Positions 9,688 through 18,494 of a stretch of 64,000 bases of DNA are shown in pieces. Under the pieces are notes generated by a model. The model was not told where the DNA came from. It ran no database searches and saw nothing but the letters and a program-made list of their open reading frames with translations. The stretch covers positions 1,881,247 through 1,945,246 of the forward strand of contig NZ_CP047080.1 in the NCBI RefSeq assembly GCF_030408595.1, in the 5' to 3' direction. A program made the translations under genes and the position numbers. Source of the stretch: Corynebacterium canis (GTDB taxonomy: Bacteria; Actinomycetota; Actinomycetes; Mycobacteriales; Mycobacteriaceae). How positions within the stretch are numbered: the first letter of the stretch is position 1; every line of letters begins with the position of its first letter.

Positions 9688-10271
9688 TCCGCGAGCTCCT
9701 CGATCCTTTGATCGAGGGCTTCGCGCGCCACTTGCATCGAAACTCCTTGCGGAAAGCCGCGTCGCGCGAGCACCCCGAGGATACGGCGCAGGTGGCGATC
9801 ATATTCCGCACGGCCCCGCGGCGCGAACTTGATGCCGCGGGCCTTCTTAGCGGCGAAGCGCTGCGCGAGCGCGCGCTCATCGGTGCCGGTGATCTGTTCC
9901 AGGGCGGCGGCCCGCAGGTCGCCGGAGATCCCCTTTTCCTTGAGCTCCAGATTCAGCGCCATACGGGATTTTCCGCGTCGTTGCGAGCGTTGCCGCACCC
10001 ATTCGGTGGCGAAGGTCACGTCGTCGATAAGCCCTACGCGCTCAAGGTCGGCGATCACGTCGGCCACTACCTGAGCGTCGAATTCCAGTGCTAATAAGCG
10101 TTGCTGGAGCTCGTATTTGGAACGCGCCCGCTGATCGAGCAGCCGCAATGCGCGCTTGCGCACCTTCGCCTGCGCGCGCTCGGCCTGCGTATCAAACAAA
10201 GGCTCGGTTTCCCCGGCGGCATAGGCCGCCAGCGCCTGTTGGAGGCGTTCAATCTTCGCAGCATCCGCCAT
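9684..10271 (-). CDS. recX: RecA regulatory protein
   Basis: RecX binds RecA filaments and modulates strand exchange. The 195-residue all-helical protein contains three-helix RecX repeats, for example [20 protein letters not shown] and [43 protein letters not shown]. It starts 8 nt downstream of recA, as in most actinobacteria, and is probably co-transcribed. The stop codon overlaps that of gluD. Confidence 0.95.
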   Translation of the reverse strand: MADAAKIERLQQALAAYAAGETEPLFDTQAERAQAKVRKRALRLLDQRARSKYELQQRLLALEFDAQVVADVIADLERVGLIDDVTFATEWVRQRSQRRGKSRMALNLELKEKGISGDLRAAALEQITGTDERALAQRFAAKKARGIKFAPRGRAEYDRHLRRILGVLARRGFPQGVSMQVAREALDQRIEELAD

Positions 10272-10279
10272 AATGCGAA

Positions 10280-11398
10280 CTAACTTTCGTCATCAAAGTC
10301 AACGTTGGGCACCACATCCACGGGCTCCTTGCTCGTCTCCGCAGGTGTGGCCTCCGCCTCCGCATGCCCGCCCACACCCAATTTGGCAAAGATTTTTTGT
10401 TCGATTTCATCGGCGATCGCGGGGTTTTCCTTTAGGTACAGCCGCACTTTTTCCTTGCCCTGGCCCAATTGATCACCGTTATAGGTAAACCAAGAGCCGG
10501 ACTTTTTCACCAATCCGTTTTCCACGCCCAAATCGATAATGGAGGATTCCCGCGAAATTCCCTCACCATAAATAATGTCAAATTCGGCGACCTTAAACGG
10601 CGGGGAAACCTTGTTTTTTACCACCTTTAGGCGGGTGCGGTTACCAATCGCATCCGCGCCGTCCTTTAGCGTTTGCACGCGGCGCACATCGCAGCGCACG
10701 GACGCGTAGAACTTCAGCGCCTTGCCGCCCGTGGTGGTCTCCGGGGAACCGAACATGACGCCGATCTTTTCCCGGAGCTGGTTAATAAAGATCGCGGTAG
10801 TACCGGAATTATGCAGCGCGCCAGTCATCTTACGGAGCGCCTGGCTCATCAGGCGCGCCTGAAGCCCCACGTGACTATCGCCCATATCGCCCTCAATCTC
10901 CGCCTTCGGGGTGAGCGCCGCCACCGAGTCAATCACGATCACGTCGATAGCGCCGGAACGCACTAACATGTCCGCGATTTCCAACGCTTGTTCGCCCGTG
11001 TCGGGCTGCGCCACCAAAAGTGCGTCGGTGTCTACCCCCAGCTTGCGCGCGTAGTCCGGGTCGAGCGCGTGCTCGGCGTCGATAAACGCGGCGATACCGC
11101 CGGCGCGCTGGGCTTGAGCGACGGCGTGCAGCGCAACGGTAGTTTTACCGGAGGATTCGGGGCCGAAGACCTCCACAATGCGGCCGCGCGGGAAGCCGCC
11201 GATGCCCAGTGCGATATCGATGGCGGTATTGCCGGAGGAAATCACCTGGATCGGTGGGCGGGAATCATCACCCAAGCGCATGATCGCGCCTTTGCCGAAG
11301 TCCTTTTCGATCTTGGCCATCGCCGCATCGAGCGCCTTCTGCCGGTCCGCCGCCGAACCCGCCGCCGCCACGCCCGCCTTGGTCTTCTTGGGAGCCAT
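10280..11398 (-). CDS. recA: recombinase RecA
   Basis: RecA forms filaments on single-stranded DNA, drives strand exchange and triggers LexA self-cleavage. Walker A GPESSGKT lies at residues 79-86, Walker [11 protein letters not shown] follows, and the L2 region [21 protein letters not shown] is intact. No intein is present. The ATG at 11398 (MAPKKTKAG) is chosen because homologues start there; a TTG at 11428 would add 10 residues. Length 372. A candidate LexA site lies about 160 nt upstream at 11559-11574. Confidence 0.98.
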   Translation of the reverse strand: MAPKKTKAGVAAAGSAADRQKALDAAMAKIEKDFGKGAIMRLGDDSRPPIQVISSGNTAIDIALGIGGFPRGRIVEVFGPESSGKTTVALHAVAQAQRAGGIAAFIDAEHALDPDYARKLGVDTDALLVAQPDTGEQALEIADMLVRSGAIDVIVIDSVAALTPKAEIEGDMGDSHVGLQARLMSQALRKMTGALHNSGTTAIFINQLREKIGVMFGSPETTTGGKALKFYASVRCDVRRVQTLKDGADAIGNRTRLKVVKNKVSPPFKVAEFDIIYGEGISRESSIIDLGVENGLVKKSGSWFTYNGDQLGQGKEKVRLYLKENPAIADEIEQKIFAKLGVGGHAEAEATPAETSKEPVDVVPNVDFDDES

Positions 11399-11558
11399 CT
11401 TGGTTTTATCCTCTATCTGTGTGGTCAAGTGTGGTCCGCCTGCCAGCGTGCCACGGCAATCAAAAACAGTGGGCGAATAAGTTGTGCGCGCCCTAAACCT
11501 TCAAACTAGACACTAGCGGATACCCCGAACACAACCGGAACCGCACGCGCAAGCACGT

Positions 11559-11574
11559 TCGAAAGTAGGTTCGC
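11559..11574 (-). promoter_or_regulatory. candidate LexA (SOS) box upstream of recA
   Basis: TCGAAAGTAGGTTCGC matches the actinobacterial SOS consensus TCGAAC-N4-GTTCGA at 10 of 12 defined positions. It lies between the DUF3046 gene and recA, in the only non-coding stretch that can hold the recA promoter. LexA control of recA is established in related genera; binding here is inferred. Confidence 0.6.
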
Positions 11575-11780
11575 TACAGGTCTTCGCCGAGCCAGCGCTC
11601 TTGCGGAACATCGAAGTCCCGACACAGGCCCCACCAGATTTCCCGCAGGTCAACGCCCTGCTCCATCAATTCCTTCGCGGTTGCGCCCAACCCTCCGATC
11701 ACGTGCGTGCGTACCAACCAATCTCCATTGCTCTCACCGAACTCGTAGTGCACCAAGTCAAAGAATTTTGCAATCCGCAT
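11574..11780 (-). CDS. DUF3046 protein
   Basis: This is a 68-residue acidic protein (MRIAKFFDLVHYEFGESNGDW...) of the DUF3046 family, a short protein conserved just upstream of recA in actinobacteria; its function is unknown. The ATG at 11780 is preferred over one 33 nt upstream because family members start at the MRI/MRL residue. It has the conserved GLG(A/G)xTxxELxxxGxxxREIWxAL-like core (GLGATAKELMEQGVDLREIWWGLC). It may be co-transcribed with recA or have its own promoter. Confidence 0.85.
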   Translation of the reverse strand: MRIAKFFDLVHYEFGESNGDWLVRTHVIGGLGATAKELMEQGVDLREIWWGLCRDFDVPQERWLGEDL

Positions 11781-11807
11781 GCCCGCCATCGTACCGAGTA
11801 AAACAAT

Positions 11808-11836
11808 GTTCAACGAACCATGTATCCTCTATAACC
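11808..11836 (+). promoter_or_regulatory. bioY promoter and dyad
   Basis: TATCCT (11823-11828) sits 8 nt before the bioY ATG, as expected for a leaderless mRNA. Just upstream, GTTC-AAC-GAAC (11808-11818) is a perfect dyad with 3-bp spacer. The spacing is that of BioQ operators in corynebacteria, but the half-sites are in the opposite order to the TGAAC-N3-GTTAC site I remember, so BioQ binding is only a possibility. Confidence 0.4.
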
Positions 11837-12418
11837 ATGAACCAGAATTCTACGATCCGCGATCTCGCCTATATCGCCGTTTTCGCAGCTCTGTACTGCG
11901 TATTGGGTGTGGTGAACATCCCCACGCCGCTCGCCTCCGTACCCCTCGTCCTGCAGAACGGTGCCGTGATCATCGGCGCCATCATCCTCGGCCCACGTCG
12001 CGGCCTGCTCGCCGCCCTGCTGTTCCTTGTGCTCTCCGCCGGGCTGCCAGTACTCGCGGGTGGCCGCACCCTGATCCCCTCCCTCCAAGGCGCCACTGTT
12101 GGCTACCTTATCGCGTACCCCATCGCCGCTTTCGTCGCCGGCCTAATCGCCTACAAAGCCCCACGCACCAAAGCTGGCATGTTTACTGCCTTTGCCATCG
12201 CCAGTGTAGTCGGCCTGGCCATCCAATACATCTTGGGCGCTATCGGCCTTGGGTTCCGCACTGATATGGGCTTCCCCGCGGCGTTCGCGATGCAGCTCGG
12301 TTTCATCCTGCCGGACCTGCCCGAAGTGATCGCCGGTATCTTTATCGCCGTCGGCGTGCACAGCGCCTTCCCCGACCTGCGGCCGCAACGCCGCACCCCC
12401 CAGCCAGCCAATGCCTAA
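11837..12418 (+). CDS. bioY: biotin ECF transporter substrate-binding protein
   Basis: BioY is the membrane S-component that captures biotin. The 193-residue protein has six predicted helices and family motifs such as NIPTPLASVPLVLQNGAV, GPRRGLLAALLFL and GLPVLAGG. The start at ATG 11837 fits the conserved N-terminus; the frame is open upstream into the DUF3046 region but there it is antisense. Its end overlaps bioM by 8 nt. With BioM and BioN it makes a complete dedicated biotin uptake system. Confidence 0.95.
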   Translation: MNQNSTIRDLAYIAVFAALYCVLGVVNIPTPLASVPLVLQNGAVIIGAIILGPRRGLLAALLFLVLSAGLPVLAGGRTLIPSLQGATVGYLIAYPIAAFVAGLIAYKAPRTKAGMFTAFAIASVVGLAIQYILGAIGLGFRTDMGFPAAFAMQLGFILPDLPEVIAGIFIAVGVHSAFPDLRPQRRTPQPANA

Positions 12419-13091
12419 AATCCGTTTGTCTGACGTGTCCGTGTCTATCGACGGCCACGACATCCTCACCCAAATCAACCTCGAACTGACCGAACAAAGA
12501 ATCGGCATTATCGGGGCGAACGGCGGCGGGAAGTCCACCCTTATCCGCCTGATCAATGGCCTCGGCGAAGCCACTTCCGGCAGCGTCACCGTCGACGGCA
12601 TTGATGTGGCCGCCAAGGCTCGCGAGGTCCGCCGCCGCGTCGGCTTTGTGTTTGCAGACGCGGAAACGCAGATTGTCATGCCCAACGTGCGTGACGACGT
12701 CGCGTTTTCCCTCCGTCGCCTAAAACTCCCCCGCGCCGAGCGCGAACGGCGTGTCAACGCCGCGCTGGAACGCTTCCATCTCACCGAACACGCGGACAAA
12801 TCCCCCCACGTACTCTCCGGTGGACAAAAGCAACTTTTGGCCCTGGCGGCGGTATTGGTCATGGAACCCGACGTGATCATCGCCGACGAGCCGACCACCC
12901 TGCTGGACCTGCGGAACCGCAAGGACTTAAAGCGCCACTTCGATGCCTTGGAGCAGCAACTGATCGTGGTCAGCCACGACCTTGATTTCCTTACCGACTT
13001 CGACCGCGTGCTGTGTTTGGACAACCAGCGCGTGGTCGCCGACGGTACCCCCAAAGAGGTTATTTCCTACTACCAGGAACTCATGGCATGA
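12411..13091 (+). CDS. bioM: biotin transporter ATPase
   Basis: BioM is the energy-coupling ATPase of the biotin ECF complex (226 residues). Walker A GANGGGKST is at residues 35-43, the signature is LSGGQKQL, Walker B is VIIADEPTTLLD and the switch His is in VVSHDLDF. It overlaps bioY upstream and bioN downstream (ATGA), so all three are made from one message. Confidence 0.95.
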   Translation: MPKIRLSDVSVSIDGHDILTQINLELTEQRIGIIGANGGGKSTLIRLINGLGEATSGSVTVDGIDVAAKAREVRRRVGFVFADAETQIVMPNVRDDVAFSLRRLKLPRAERERRVNAALERFHLTEHADKSPHVLSGGQKQLLALAAVLVMEPDVIIADEPTTLLDLRNRKDLKRHFDALEQQLIVVSHDLDFLTDFDRVLCLDNQRVVADGTPKEVISYYQELMA

Positions 13092-13705
13092 GAATTCAGA
13101 CCGTCCCCTTAGGGGTGTATATCCCCGGCACCTCGCCGCTGCACCGCCTCCCCTCGTCCATCAAGCTCGCCAGTGTTCTTGCCTTCTCCGTCTTGAGCAC
13201 GCTCTTGGCGCGCACCCCATTACAGGCCGGGCTCTGTGTGGTGGGGGCCGCAGTATTGTTTGCCATCGCGCGGATCCCGCTGCGGGTCGCTTGGGGACAA
13301 ATCTGGCCGCCAATCCCCTTCCTGCTTTTCCTAGGTGCCTTTCAATGGTGGCAATTCCACTGGCAAAAAGCCGCGACAATCGTAATGGTAATCCTCGCCG
13401 CCATTATGGTCGCCGTGCTTATGACCCTAACCACCACCGTGGCGGAAATGATGGACTCCCTGGAACGCGCCCTGCGCCCTTTGCAGCGATTCGGCGTCCC
13501 CGCGGACAACATCTCGCTGGCCATCTCCCTGACGATTCGGCTTATCCCCGTGCAACTCGCCACGGTCTACGAGGTTCTCGACGCCCGCAAGGCCCGCGGA
13601 GCCGATTTTTCCCTCACCGCATTTGGCACTCCAGTGATGATCCGCTCCATCCGGCGCGCCCGCGCCATCGGAGACGCGCTCATCGCCCGCGGCGTCGGCG
13701 ACTAG
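13088..13705 (+). CDS. bioN: biotin transporter transmembrane coupling protein
   Basis: BioN is the T-component linking BioY to BioM. The 205-residue protein has about five helices and an Ala-Arg-containing coupling region (YEVLDARKARGADFS) near residue 160, typical of ECF T-units. The ATG at 13088 overlaps the bioM stop. A small GCGGCT-N5-AGCCGC hairpin at 13718-13734, without a T-run, follows the gene. Confidence 0.93.
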   Translation: MRIQTVPLGVYIPGTSPLHRLPSSIKLASVLAFSVLSTLLARTPLQAGLCVVGAAVLFAIARIPLRVAWGQIWPPIPFLLFLGAFQWWQFHWQKAATIVMVILAAIMVAVLMTLTTTVAEMMDSLERALRPLQRFGVPADNISLAISLTIRLIPVQLATVYEVLDARKARGADFSLTAFGTPVMIRSIRRARAIGDALIARGVGD

Positions 13706-13789
13706 TCCTCCGTGCCAGCGGCTAATCCAGCCGCGCCGGATACCACACCCCTCGGGCGATTCGCTGGCCCCGCCATCGTCTCCCCCGAA

Positions 13790-13990
13790 TCACCCGCGCA
13801 CAGCTCGAGGCTGATCGCACCATTACCCCTGGTCGGATCTGCCTCAGGCACATCTAACACGGCCGTTTCGCGTTCCTGCGGAAACACCACCGCGCGGCGG
13901 TCGGCATGTCGAATCTGCCTGGGCGCGGAAAACCATTGGCCAATTTCGGCCACCAAGTCACCTCAGCGGCGGTGGGTTGTGTGTCACCGC
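13790..13990. repeat. long-hairpin repeat module, copy 2
   Basis: The core at 13841-13926 has arms GCCTCAGGCACATCTAACA and TGTCGAATCTGCCTGGGCGC around the common TCCTGCGGAAACACC loop. It lies between bioN and the next 180-bp element. Confidence 0.75.
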
Positions 13991-13999
13991 CTAGGCTGC

Positions 14000-14181
14000 C
14001 GATGGGTTGTGTGCAACCGCTGACCTGGGCTGGTCTTTCTATTCTTCTTTCGGGGGTCTTACGAAGAAATTCCGGACGAATCTTGGCCAAAAACGCCGCA
14101 GCTCGTCTTTCCATTCTTCGTTGAGCGCTCCAAAGAAGAAATTCAGGACGATCGCAGGTCAACGCTCGTGCGCAACCTATC
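14000..14181. repeat. MITE-like element, copy 3
   Basis: The ends are CGATGGGTTGTGTGCAACCG and CAGGTCAACGCTCGTGCGCA followed by ACCTATCG. Both internal TTCTTC...GAAGAA units are present. The left end is the second copy of a 30-bp tandem unit whose first copy (GGTGGGTTGTGTGTCACC) begins at 13971. Confidence 0.8.
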
Positions 14182-14285
14182 GGCGGAAGCTGGCGGGAGA
14201 GTATCCCCGGGGCAGGTTCGGTGTCTTGCGGAAACATCACCGCGCGGCGGTCGGCGTGTCGAATCTGCCTGAACGAGGTTTACGC
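14182..14285. repeat. long-hairpin repeat module, copy 3, partial
   Basis: Only the right part is recognisable: GGTTCGGTGTCTTGCGGAAACATC from 14216 and TGTCGAATCTGCCTGAACG ending near 14275; the left arm is missing. From 14286 to about 14480 I see no gene and no further copy. Confidence 0.6.
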
Positions 14286-14484
14286 GGGCCCGCAACCGCA
14301 GCACAATAACCACAACAATGAGGCCCAACACATGCTCAATGCCCTGTCGTACGAAAACTGTGCAGTCCGAGATCCGGTGCGGCAACGGCAAGCAATTGAA
14401 TAATCGAAGTCTTGTTGCTGTAGGCTCGCAACCTGAACTTGGCCGGTAGTAGTTGGCGCTTGGGACGCACCGAGCCCTAGAAAC

Positions 14485-14522
14485 CAAAAACCGCCCCCGA
14501 CCATGTGCATGGTGGGAGCGGT
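14485..14522 (-). terminator. intrinsic terminator of pspA
   Basis: Reading the minus strand, ACCGCTCCCACCATG pairs with CATGGTCGGGGGCGGT (one mismatch region) and is followed directly by TTTTT. It starts about 20 nt after the pspA stop codon, where a Rho-independent terminator is expected. Confidence 0.75.
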
Positions 14523-14542
14523 GTGGAAATTCAGGAAACCAA

Positions 14543-15376
14543 CTAGGCTTCGCCGCGCAATTCGCGCATGCGTTGCGCCACGGCCGGATCGGTGACTGTG
14601 GAGTTGGTGCTCGAACCTTCGGTCAAGGCCTGACGGTCATTGCCAGCGGTCAATTCGTTAGCCATCTGGGCACGAATCTGCTCGAGGCGGGAGTGGCCTG
14701 CCAGCTGCACACCGGCCTGCTCGATCTCCGCCATGCGGCCCTGCACGGAGCTTTGGGCAAGCTCCGCCTGGCCGAGGGCGTTGGCGTACCGGCGCTCGAT
14801 CTTTTCGCGCACCTGGTCCAGGTTCGGCGAGGACCCATTGGCGGTAATGGAGTTCATGGACTTCAGCGATTCGGAGACCTTCTCCTGCATCTTCGCCTGC
14901 TCCAATTGGGACAGCAGCTTGGTGCGCTCCGCAACCTTTTGCTGCAAGGCCATGGAGTTGCGTTCCACGGCCTTCTTGGCCTGCGCGGCCTGTTGCAGCG
15001 CCTGATCGTGCAGCTGCTTGGTGTCTTCCACGGATTGTTCCGCGGTAACCAATTGGGCGGCGAAGGCCTCGGCGGCGTTCTCGTATTCGGTCGCCTTTGC
15101 CACATCACCGGAGGCACGTGCTTTATCGGCAAGCTGGAGAGCTTGGCGGGTATTACCTTGAAGTTTCTCAATCTCCGCCAAGCGGCGATTCAGCTGCATT
15201 TCCAGCTGGCGCTGATTACCAATAACGGCCGCGGCCTGCTGCGACAATTCTTGGTGCTGGCGCTGAGCATCTTCAATGGCCTGCTGAATTTGGACCTTCG
15301 GATCAGCATTCTCTTCGATCTTAGAATCGAACAGTGCCATCAGGTACTTCCAAGCCTTAACGAAGGGATTAGCCAT
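14543..15376 (-). CDS. pspA: phage shock protein A family (PspA/IM30)
   Basis: PspA is a membrane-associated ESCRT-III-like protein that protects the envelope under stress. The 277-residue protein starts [38 protein letters not shown], with the amphipathic N-terminal helix, and is otherwise continuous coiled coil up to about residue 225. In actinobacteria it works with the regulator ClgR, encoded directly upstream here with an 80-nt gap that may hold its promoter. An intrinsic terminator follows. Confidence 0.93.
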   Translation of the reverse strand: MANPFVKAWKYLMALFDSKIEENADPKVQIQQAIEDAQRQHQELSQQAAAVIGNQRQLEMQLNRRLAEIEKLQGNTRQALQLADKARASGDVAKATEYENAAEAFAAQLVTAEQSVEDTKQLHDQALQQAAQAKKAVERNSMALQQKVAERTKLLSQLEQAKMQEKVSESLKSMNSITANGSSPNLDQVREKIERRYANALGQAELAQSSVQGRMAEIEQAGVQLAGHSRLEQIRAQMANELTAGNDRQALTEGSSTNSTVTDPAVAQRMRELRGEA

Positions 15377-15456
15377 TGTGGAGAGAAACCTTCCTAGAGT
15401 GATGTGTTATGGGTTGCGCGGAAGTAATCAGCGCACGCTAGAAATCAAATGTACCG

Positions 15457-15780
15457 CTAAACTGCGGGCACCGCAGCTAATTCAGGTCGAGCACCGCGCA
15501 CGGCCATCGAGCTTGCTGCTTCGATGAGTACGTCTGCCACAGGTGATCCGAGCGCGCGGCACACGGCGGCCAAGAGCTCGGAGGAGACTTCTTTGCGTCC
15601 GCGTTCCAGTTCGGAAAGATACCCCGGGGAAACCCGGGAAGCTTCAGCGAGTTCGCGCAGTGTGATTCCTTGTTCCGCGCGAAAAGAACGCAGCGCAGCC
15701 CCCAACGCCTCACGCAACAGAGGTTCGGTGTGAGAAGCCTGAACTACCGGCTTATCCAAAAGAGCAGTATAGGTAACCAT
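15457..15780 (-). CDS. clgR: XRE-family transcriptional regulator ClgR
   Basis: ClgR activates clp protease and other stress genes in corynebacteria and mycobacteria. The 107-residue protein has one helix-turn-helix domain ([50 protein letters not shown]). The ATG at 15780 follows AAGGAAG; a GTG directly before it is also possible. The C-terminus ends in small residues (ELAAVPAV), and ClgR itself is known to be degraded by Clp through such a tail. It forms a tight run with cinA (5-nt gap) and pgsA. Confidence 0.92.
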   Translation of the reverse strand: MVTYTALLDKPVVQASHTEPLLREALGAALRSFRAEQGITLRELAEASRVSPGYLSELERGRKEVSSELLAAVCRALGSPVADVLIEAASSMAVRGARPELAAVPAV

Positions 15781-15788
15781 CACTTCCT

Positions 15789-16349
15789 TTAACGGTTGAA
15801 TCCATCAATTTGTTCCCGCGAGAGTTCCTCGAGCACCCCAAGCAAGGTGTGCCACGCGAACCGCGCCGCAATGCTGCGGATTTCCGCCCGATTACCAGCG
15901 ATAACCGGAACTGGTTTCGAATAGCCCCGCTGCAAAACCCACTGGTGATGATGCTGCGGACACGCCCGGATCGCGCCGCTCCAACCGGTAGGATCGGCGA
16001 AGCCAATCCACACCTCGCCAACCGGGTGACCGTCTTGCGGTTCCGGGCCGGCAACACCAGTCAGCGCCACCGCCCAATCGGATCCGCACACCTGCCGGAC
16101 GCCCTCGGCCATCGCCGTGGCACATTCGGGCGAGACCGGACCGTGAGTGGCCAAGATCTCTTCGTCTACCCCCGCAAGTGTATGTTTCAAATCCGTCGCG
16201 TAGGTGATCAGCCCGCCGCGGAGCACGGCGCTTGCCCCCGGGACGTCGACAAGCATGGCGGAAGCTAAGCCGCCCGTGAGCGATTCGCACACCGCAACAG
16301 TCTCCCCACGGCGGCGCAATGCAGCAACCAAATCCTCGCAAACGCCCAT
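15789..16349 (-). CDS. cinA: CinA C-terminal domain protein (nicotinamide-nucleotide amidohydrolase type)
   Basis: The 186-residue protein corresponds to the stand-alone CinA/PncC deamidase domain, which in other bacteria hydrolyses nicotinamide mononucleotide to NaMN. Visible motifs are [33 protein letters not shown] and [23 protein letters not shown]. The N-terminal molybdopterin-binding-like half of long CinA proteins is absent, as usual in this genus. It starts 1 nt after the pgsA stop. Confidence 0.9.
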   Translation of the reverse strand: MGVCEDLVAALRRRGETVAVCESLTGGLASAMLVDVPGASAVLRGGLITYATDLKHTLAGVDEEILATHGPVSPECATAMAEGVRQVCGSDWAVALTGVAGPEPQDGHPVGEVWIGFADPTGWSGAIRACPQHHHQWVLQRGYSKPVPVIAGNRAEIRSIAARFAWHTLLGVLEELSREQIDGFNR

Positions 16350-16350
16350 G

Positions 16351-16905
16351 TCACTTCTTTCGGGAATCCAACAAATACTGTATGCCGGTGACCACCGTCA
16401 CAGCAACGGCTGCGAACATCACCAACATTCGCGGCACATGCAGCCAATCCGGAAGCGGCATCAAATACAACGCCACCGCAACGGCCTGCAACGTGGTTTT
16501 AATCTTGCCGCCCTTGCTTGCCGGTACCACCAAACCGCGCCGCAATTGGTACATGCGCCAGAACGTGATGCCTAACTCGCGCACCACAATCACTACCGTA
16601 ACCCACCACGCCAGCGCACCAACCAAGTTCAGGCTGACCAATGCGGAAATCATCAATGCTTTGTCCGCAATTGGGTCGGCGATCTTGCCAAAGTCGGTGA
16701 CTATTCCCCGTGAGCGCGCAATATCGCCGTCTAATTTGTCGGTGATCATCAGGGCGATGAAAAGGCCGAAGGACCACCACTGGGCGTGCGTCAATACCAA
16801 CCACACAAAAACTGGGACAAGCAAAATGCGCAGGCTTGTTAAAACATTCGGTAGGTTCAAATTTGACTGGCGCGCTCCAGCCTGAGTGTTGTGTTCGGCG
16901 CTCAC
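16351..16905 (-). CDS. pgsA: CDP-diacylglycerol-glycerol-3-phosphate 3-phosphatidyltransferase
   Basis: PgsA makes phosphatidylglycerol-phosphate in the membrane. The 184-residue protein has the CDP-alcohol phosphatidyltransferase signature in the form DKLDGDIARSRGIVTDFGKIADPIADK (D-x2-DG-x2-AR-x8-G-x3-D-x3-D) and about five membrane helices. It heads the pgsA-cinA-clgR(-pspA) run; a divergent gene starts 43 nt upstream. Confidence 0.93.
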   Translation of the reverse strand: MSAEHNTQAGARQSNLNLPNVLTSLRILLVPVFVWLVLTHAQWWSFGLFIALMITDKLDGDIARSRGIVTDFGKIADPIADKALMISALVSLNLVGALAWWVTVVIVVRELGITFWRMYQLRRGLVVPASKGGKIKTTLQAVAVALYLMPLPDWLHVPRMLVMFAAVAVTVVTGIQYLLDSRKK

Positions 16906-16935
16906 ACCTCACCACACTACCGAACTGCCGCGCCC

Positions 16936-16941
16936 TACAAT
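16936..16941 (+). promoter_or_regulatory. -10 box of the YciI-like gene
   Basis: TACAAT ends 7 nt before the ATG at 16949, which predicts a leaderless transcript and argues for that start over the ATG at 16940. Confidence 0.5.
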
Positions 16942-16948
16942 GTTTTTC

Positions 16949-17239
16949 ATGAACGTTTTCGTCATTGAATACACGTATTGCAGCGACCCGAGTTTGGTGG
17001 AACAGGTCCGCCCGAAACACCGCGAATTCCTGGGCAAACTGAAGGAAGAAGGCAAACTCGTAGGCTCCGGACCGTACACGGATGACCAGGGCGGCGCGTT
17101 GATTATTATTCGCCTGCCCGAGCCCGCGACCGTCGCCGATGCCGAGGCGCTGATGGCGGCGGACCCCTACCTCGCCCACGACGCGCTGGCCGAACGCGTG
17201 TTCCGGCCGTGGAACCCCGTGCTCAATGTGTTTCAGTGA
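16949..17239 (+). CDS. YciI-like protein
   Basis: The 96-residue single-domain protein has the dimeric ferredoxin-like YciI fold pattern: MNVFVIEYTYCS, RPKHREFLGKLKEEGKLVGSGPY and the DPYLAHDALAERVFRPWNPVL end. Some YciI relatives are small dehydrochlorinases or dehydratases, but no substrate can be assigned here. The start at 16949 is supported by the -10 box just upstream. It is divergent from pgsA and convergent with terC. Confidence 0.85.
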   Translation: MNVFVIEYTYCSDPSLVEQVRPKHREFLGKLKEEGKLVGSGPYTDDQGGALIIIRLPEPATVADAEALMAADPYLAHDALAERVFRPWNPVLNVFQ

Positions 17240-17248
17240 TTCTGACTA

Positions 17249-17285
17249 GGTTTCGGCGGTAGCGTACAACCCCTCCGCCGAAACC
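17249..17285. terminator. hairpin between convergent genes
   Basis: GGTTTCGGCGG (17249-17259) and CCGCCGAAACC (17275-17285) form a perfect 11-bp stem in the short gap between the YciI-like gene and terC. There is no T-run on either side, so termination is inferred from position and stem strength only. Confidence 0.5.
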
Positions 17286-17298
17286 CTGAAAACAGAAC

Positions 17299-18321
17299 CT
17301 AGTACTTGTTGCGGGGGGCAACACCACCAAAGGTCTCGTCGCGGATGCTCTTGATCACAGATGCGATGGACGTAATGGCGAGCACCCCGACGATCACCAG
17401 CAGCGATACCACGGTGGGCACCTCGGGGACGTGCACCGGTTGGCCGCCATTGATGAACCCAAGGTAGTTTTCGTGCAGGGCGTGCAGCAGCAGCTTCACG
17501 CCGATAAAGGCCAGGATCACGCCGAGGCCATAGGACAGGTACACCAAGCGATCCAGCAGGCCGTCGAGCAGGAAGTACATTTGCCGCAACCCCATCAAGG
17601 CGAACGCGTTTGCGGTGAAGACGATGTACGGTTCGTGGGTCAGGCCGAAGATGGCGGGGATGGAGTCGAAGGCAAACATGAGGTCGATAAACCCGATGGA
17701 CACCAGGGCGATCATCAGCGGGGTGACCATACGGACCCCGTTTTCGCGGGTAAGCAATTTATCCCCGTCGAAGTTGCTGGAGACGGGGATCAGCCGCCGC
17801 GCCATGCGGACCACCAGCATATCGTCCACCTCGGTGTGCTCCGCCCCGCGGATTTCATCGACGATGAGCTTGATCGCGGTGTAGAGCAAAAACAGGCCGA
17901 AGATGTAAAACACCCAGGATGCCTTGGCAATGGCTACCGCACCGATGCCGATAAAGATGCCGCGGAAAATCAGCGCCAACGCGATGCCGATCAACAGCAC
18001 TTTCTGCTGGTAGGCGCGCGGAATTTGAAAGGAGCCGATAATCAGGGCGAAGATAAACAGGTTGTCTACGCTCAAGCTCAGTTCGGTGATATAGCCCGCG
18101 AAGAATTCGATCGCATGATCGTGTTTCCCTACCGGGCCGCCCCAGGTGAACCACAGGAACACCCCGAATGCGCATGCGAGCGCCACGTAGAAGAGCATCC
18201 AGCCGGCGGCTTCTTTAATGGTCGGCTCGTGGGGGCTGCGGACATGGGAGACAAAGTCAAAAATAATGAATCCCATGAGCACGACGATGGTGATGCCCCA
18301 AGTCAGTGCATTTACTTCCAT
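17299..18321 (-). CDS. TerC-family integral membrane protein, probable manganese exporter
   Basis: The 340-residue protein has about nine membrane helices and the TerC acidic motifs ELSLSVDNLFIFALI and DLMFAFDSIPAIFGLT, whose Asp/Glu residues are proposed to bind metal. It resembles Alx-type proteins. The ATG at 18321 is preferred over one 9 nt upstream. The 5' leader carries a yybP-ykoY riboswitch-like fold whose last stem contains the GGAGG ribosome-binding sequence; together with the family this points to Mn2+ export under Mn2+ control. Exporter function is inferred from family and leader. Confidence 0.9.
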   Translation of the reverse strand: MEVNALTWGITIVVLMGFIIFDFVSHVRSPHEPTIKEAAGWMLFYVALACAFGVFLWFTWGGPVGKHDHAIEFFAGYITELSLSVDNLFIFALIIGSFQIPRAYQQKVLLIGIALALIFRGIFIGIGAVAIAKASWVFYIFGLFLLYTAIKLIVDEIRGAEHTEVDDMLVVRMARRLIPVSSNFDGDKLLTRENGVRMVTPLMIALVSIGFIDLMFAFDSIPAIFGLTHEPYIVFTANAFALMGLRQMYFLLDGLLDRLVYLSYGLGVILAFIGVKLLLHALHENYLGFINGGQPVHVPEVPTVVSLLVIVGVLAITSIASVIKSIRDETFGGVAPRNKY

Positions 18322-18329
18322 ATGTAGCA

Positions 18330-18460
18330 AGACCTCCGGTCTTTATAGTGTTGCTATTGACCGGAGGTCTCCCCCGCCGCTGGGGCGGCCGACAGGACCG
18401 GGACTGTAGCAGTGCCGTGTTGACGATCTCTGTCGTTATTGGGGTACTCCCCTCCAAGAC
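18330..18460 (-). promoter_or_regulatory. yybP-ykoY type (manganese) riboswitch in the terC leader
   Basis: On the minus strand the leader has the hallmark GGGGAGTA (18452-18445), then CGTCAACACGGC, and a GGGGGAGACC segment at the 3' side. GGAGG (18455-18451) can pair with CCTCC (18367-18363) to close the aptamer. The same CCTCC also sits in a perfect 12-bp alternative stem, AGACCTCCGGTC (18370-18359) with GACCGGAGGTCT (18341-18330), which buries the GGAGG ribosome-binding site of terC. This mutually exclusive pairing is the layout of a translational ON switch. The class is inferred from motifs, without a covariance search. Confidence 0.8.
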
Positions 18461-18494
18461 GTTGCTCTACTGTACCCACATCCAGGGGAATCTG

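Noticed and set aside
14286..14480. A possible small gene or tRNA in the rest of block II
   Set aside because: No cloverleaf with a GTTCGA T-loop and no convincing start codon with ribosome-binding site was found.
14280..14510. A 76-codon minus-strand frame after pspA
   Set aside because: It starts within or beyond the pspA terminator and has no ribosome-binding site or recognisable features.
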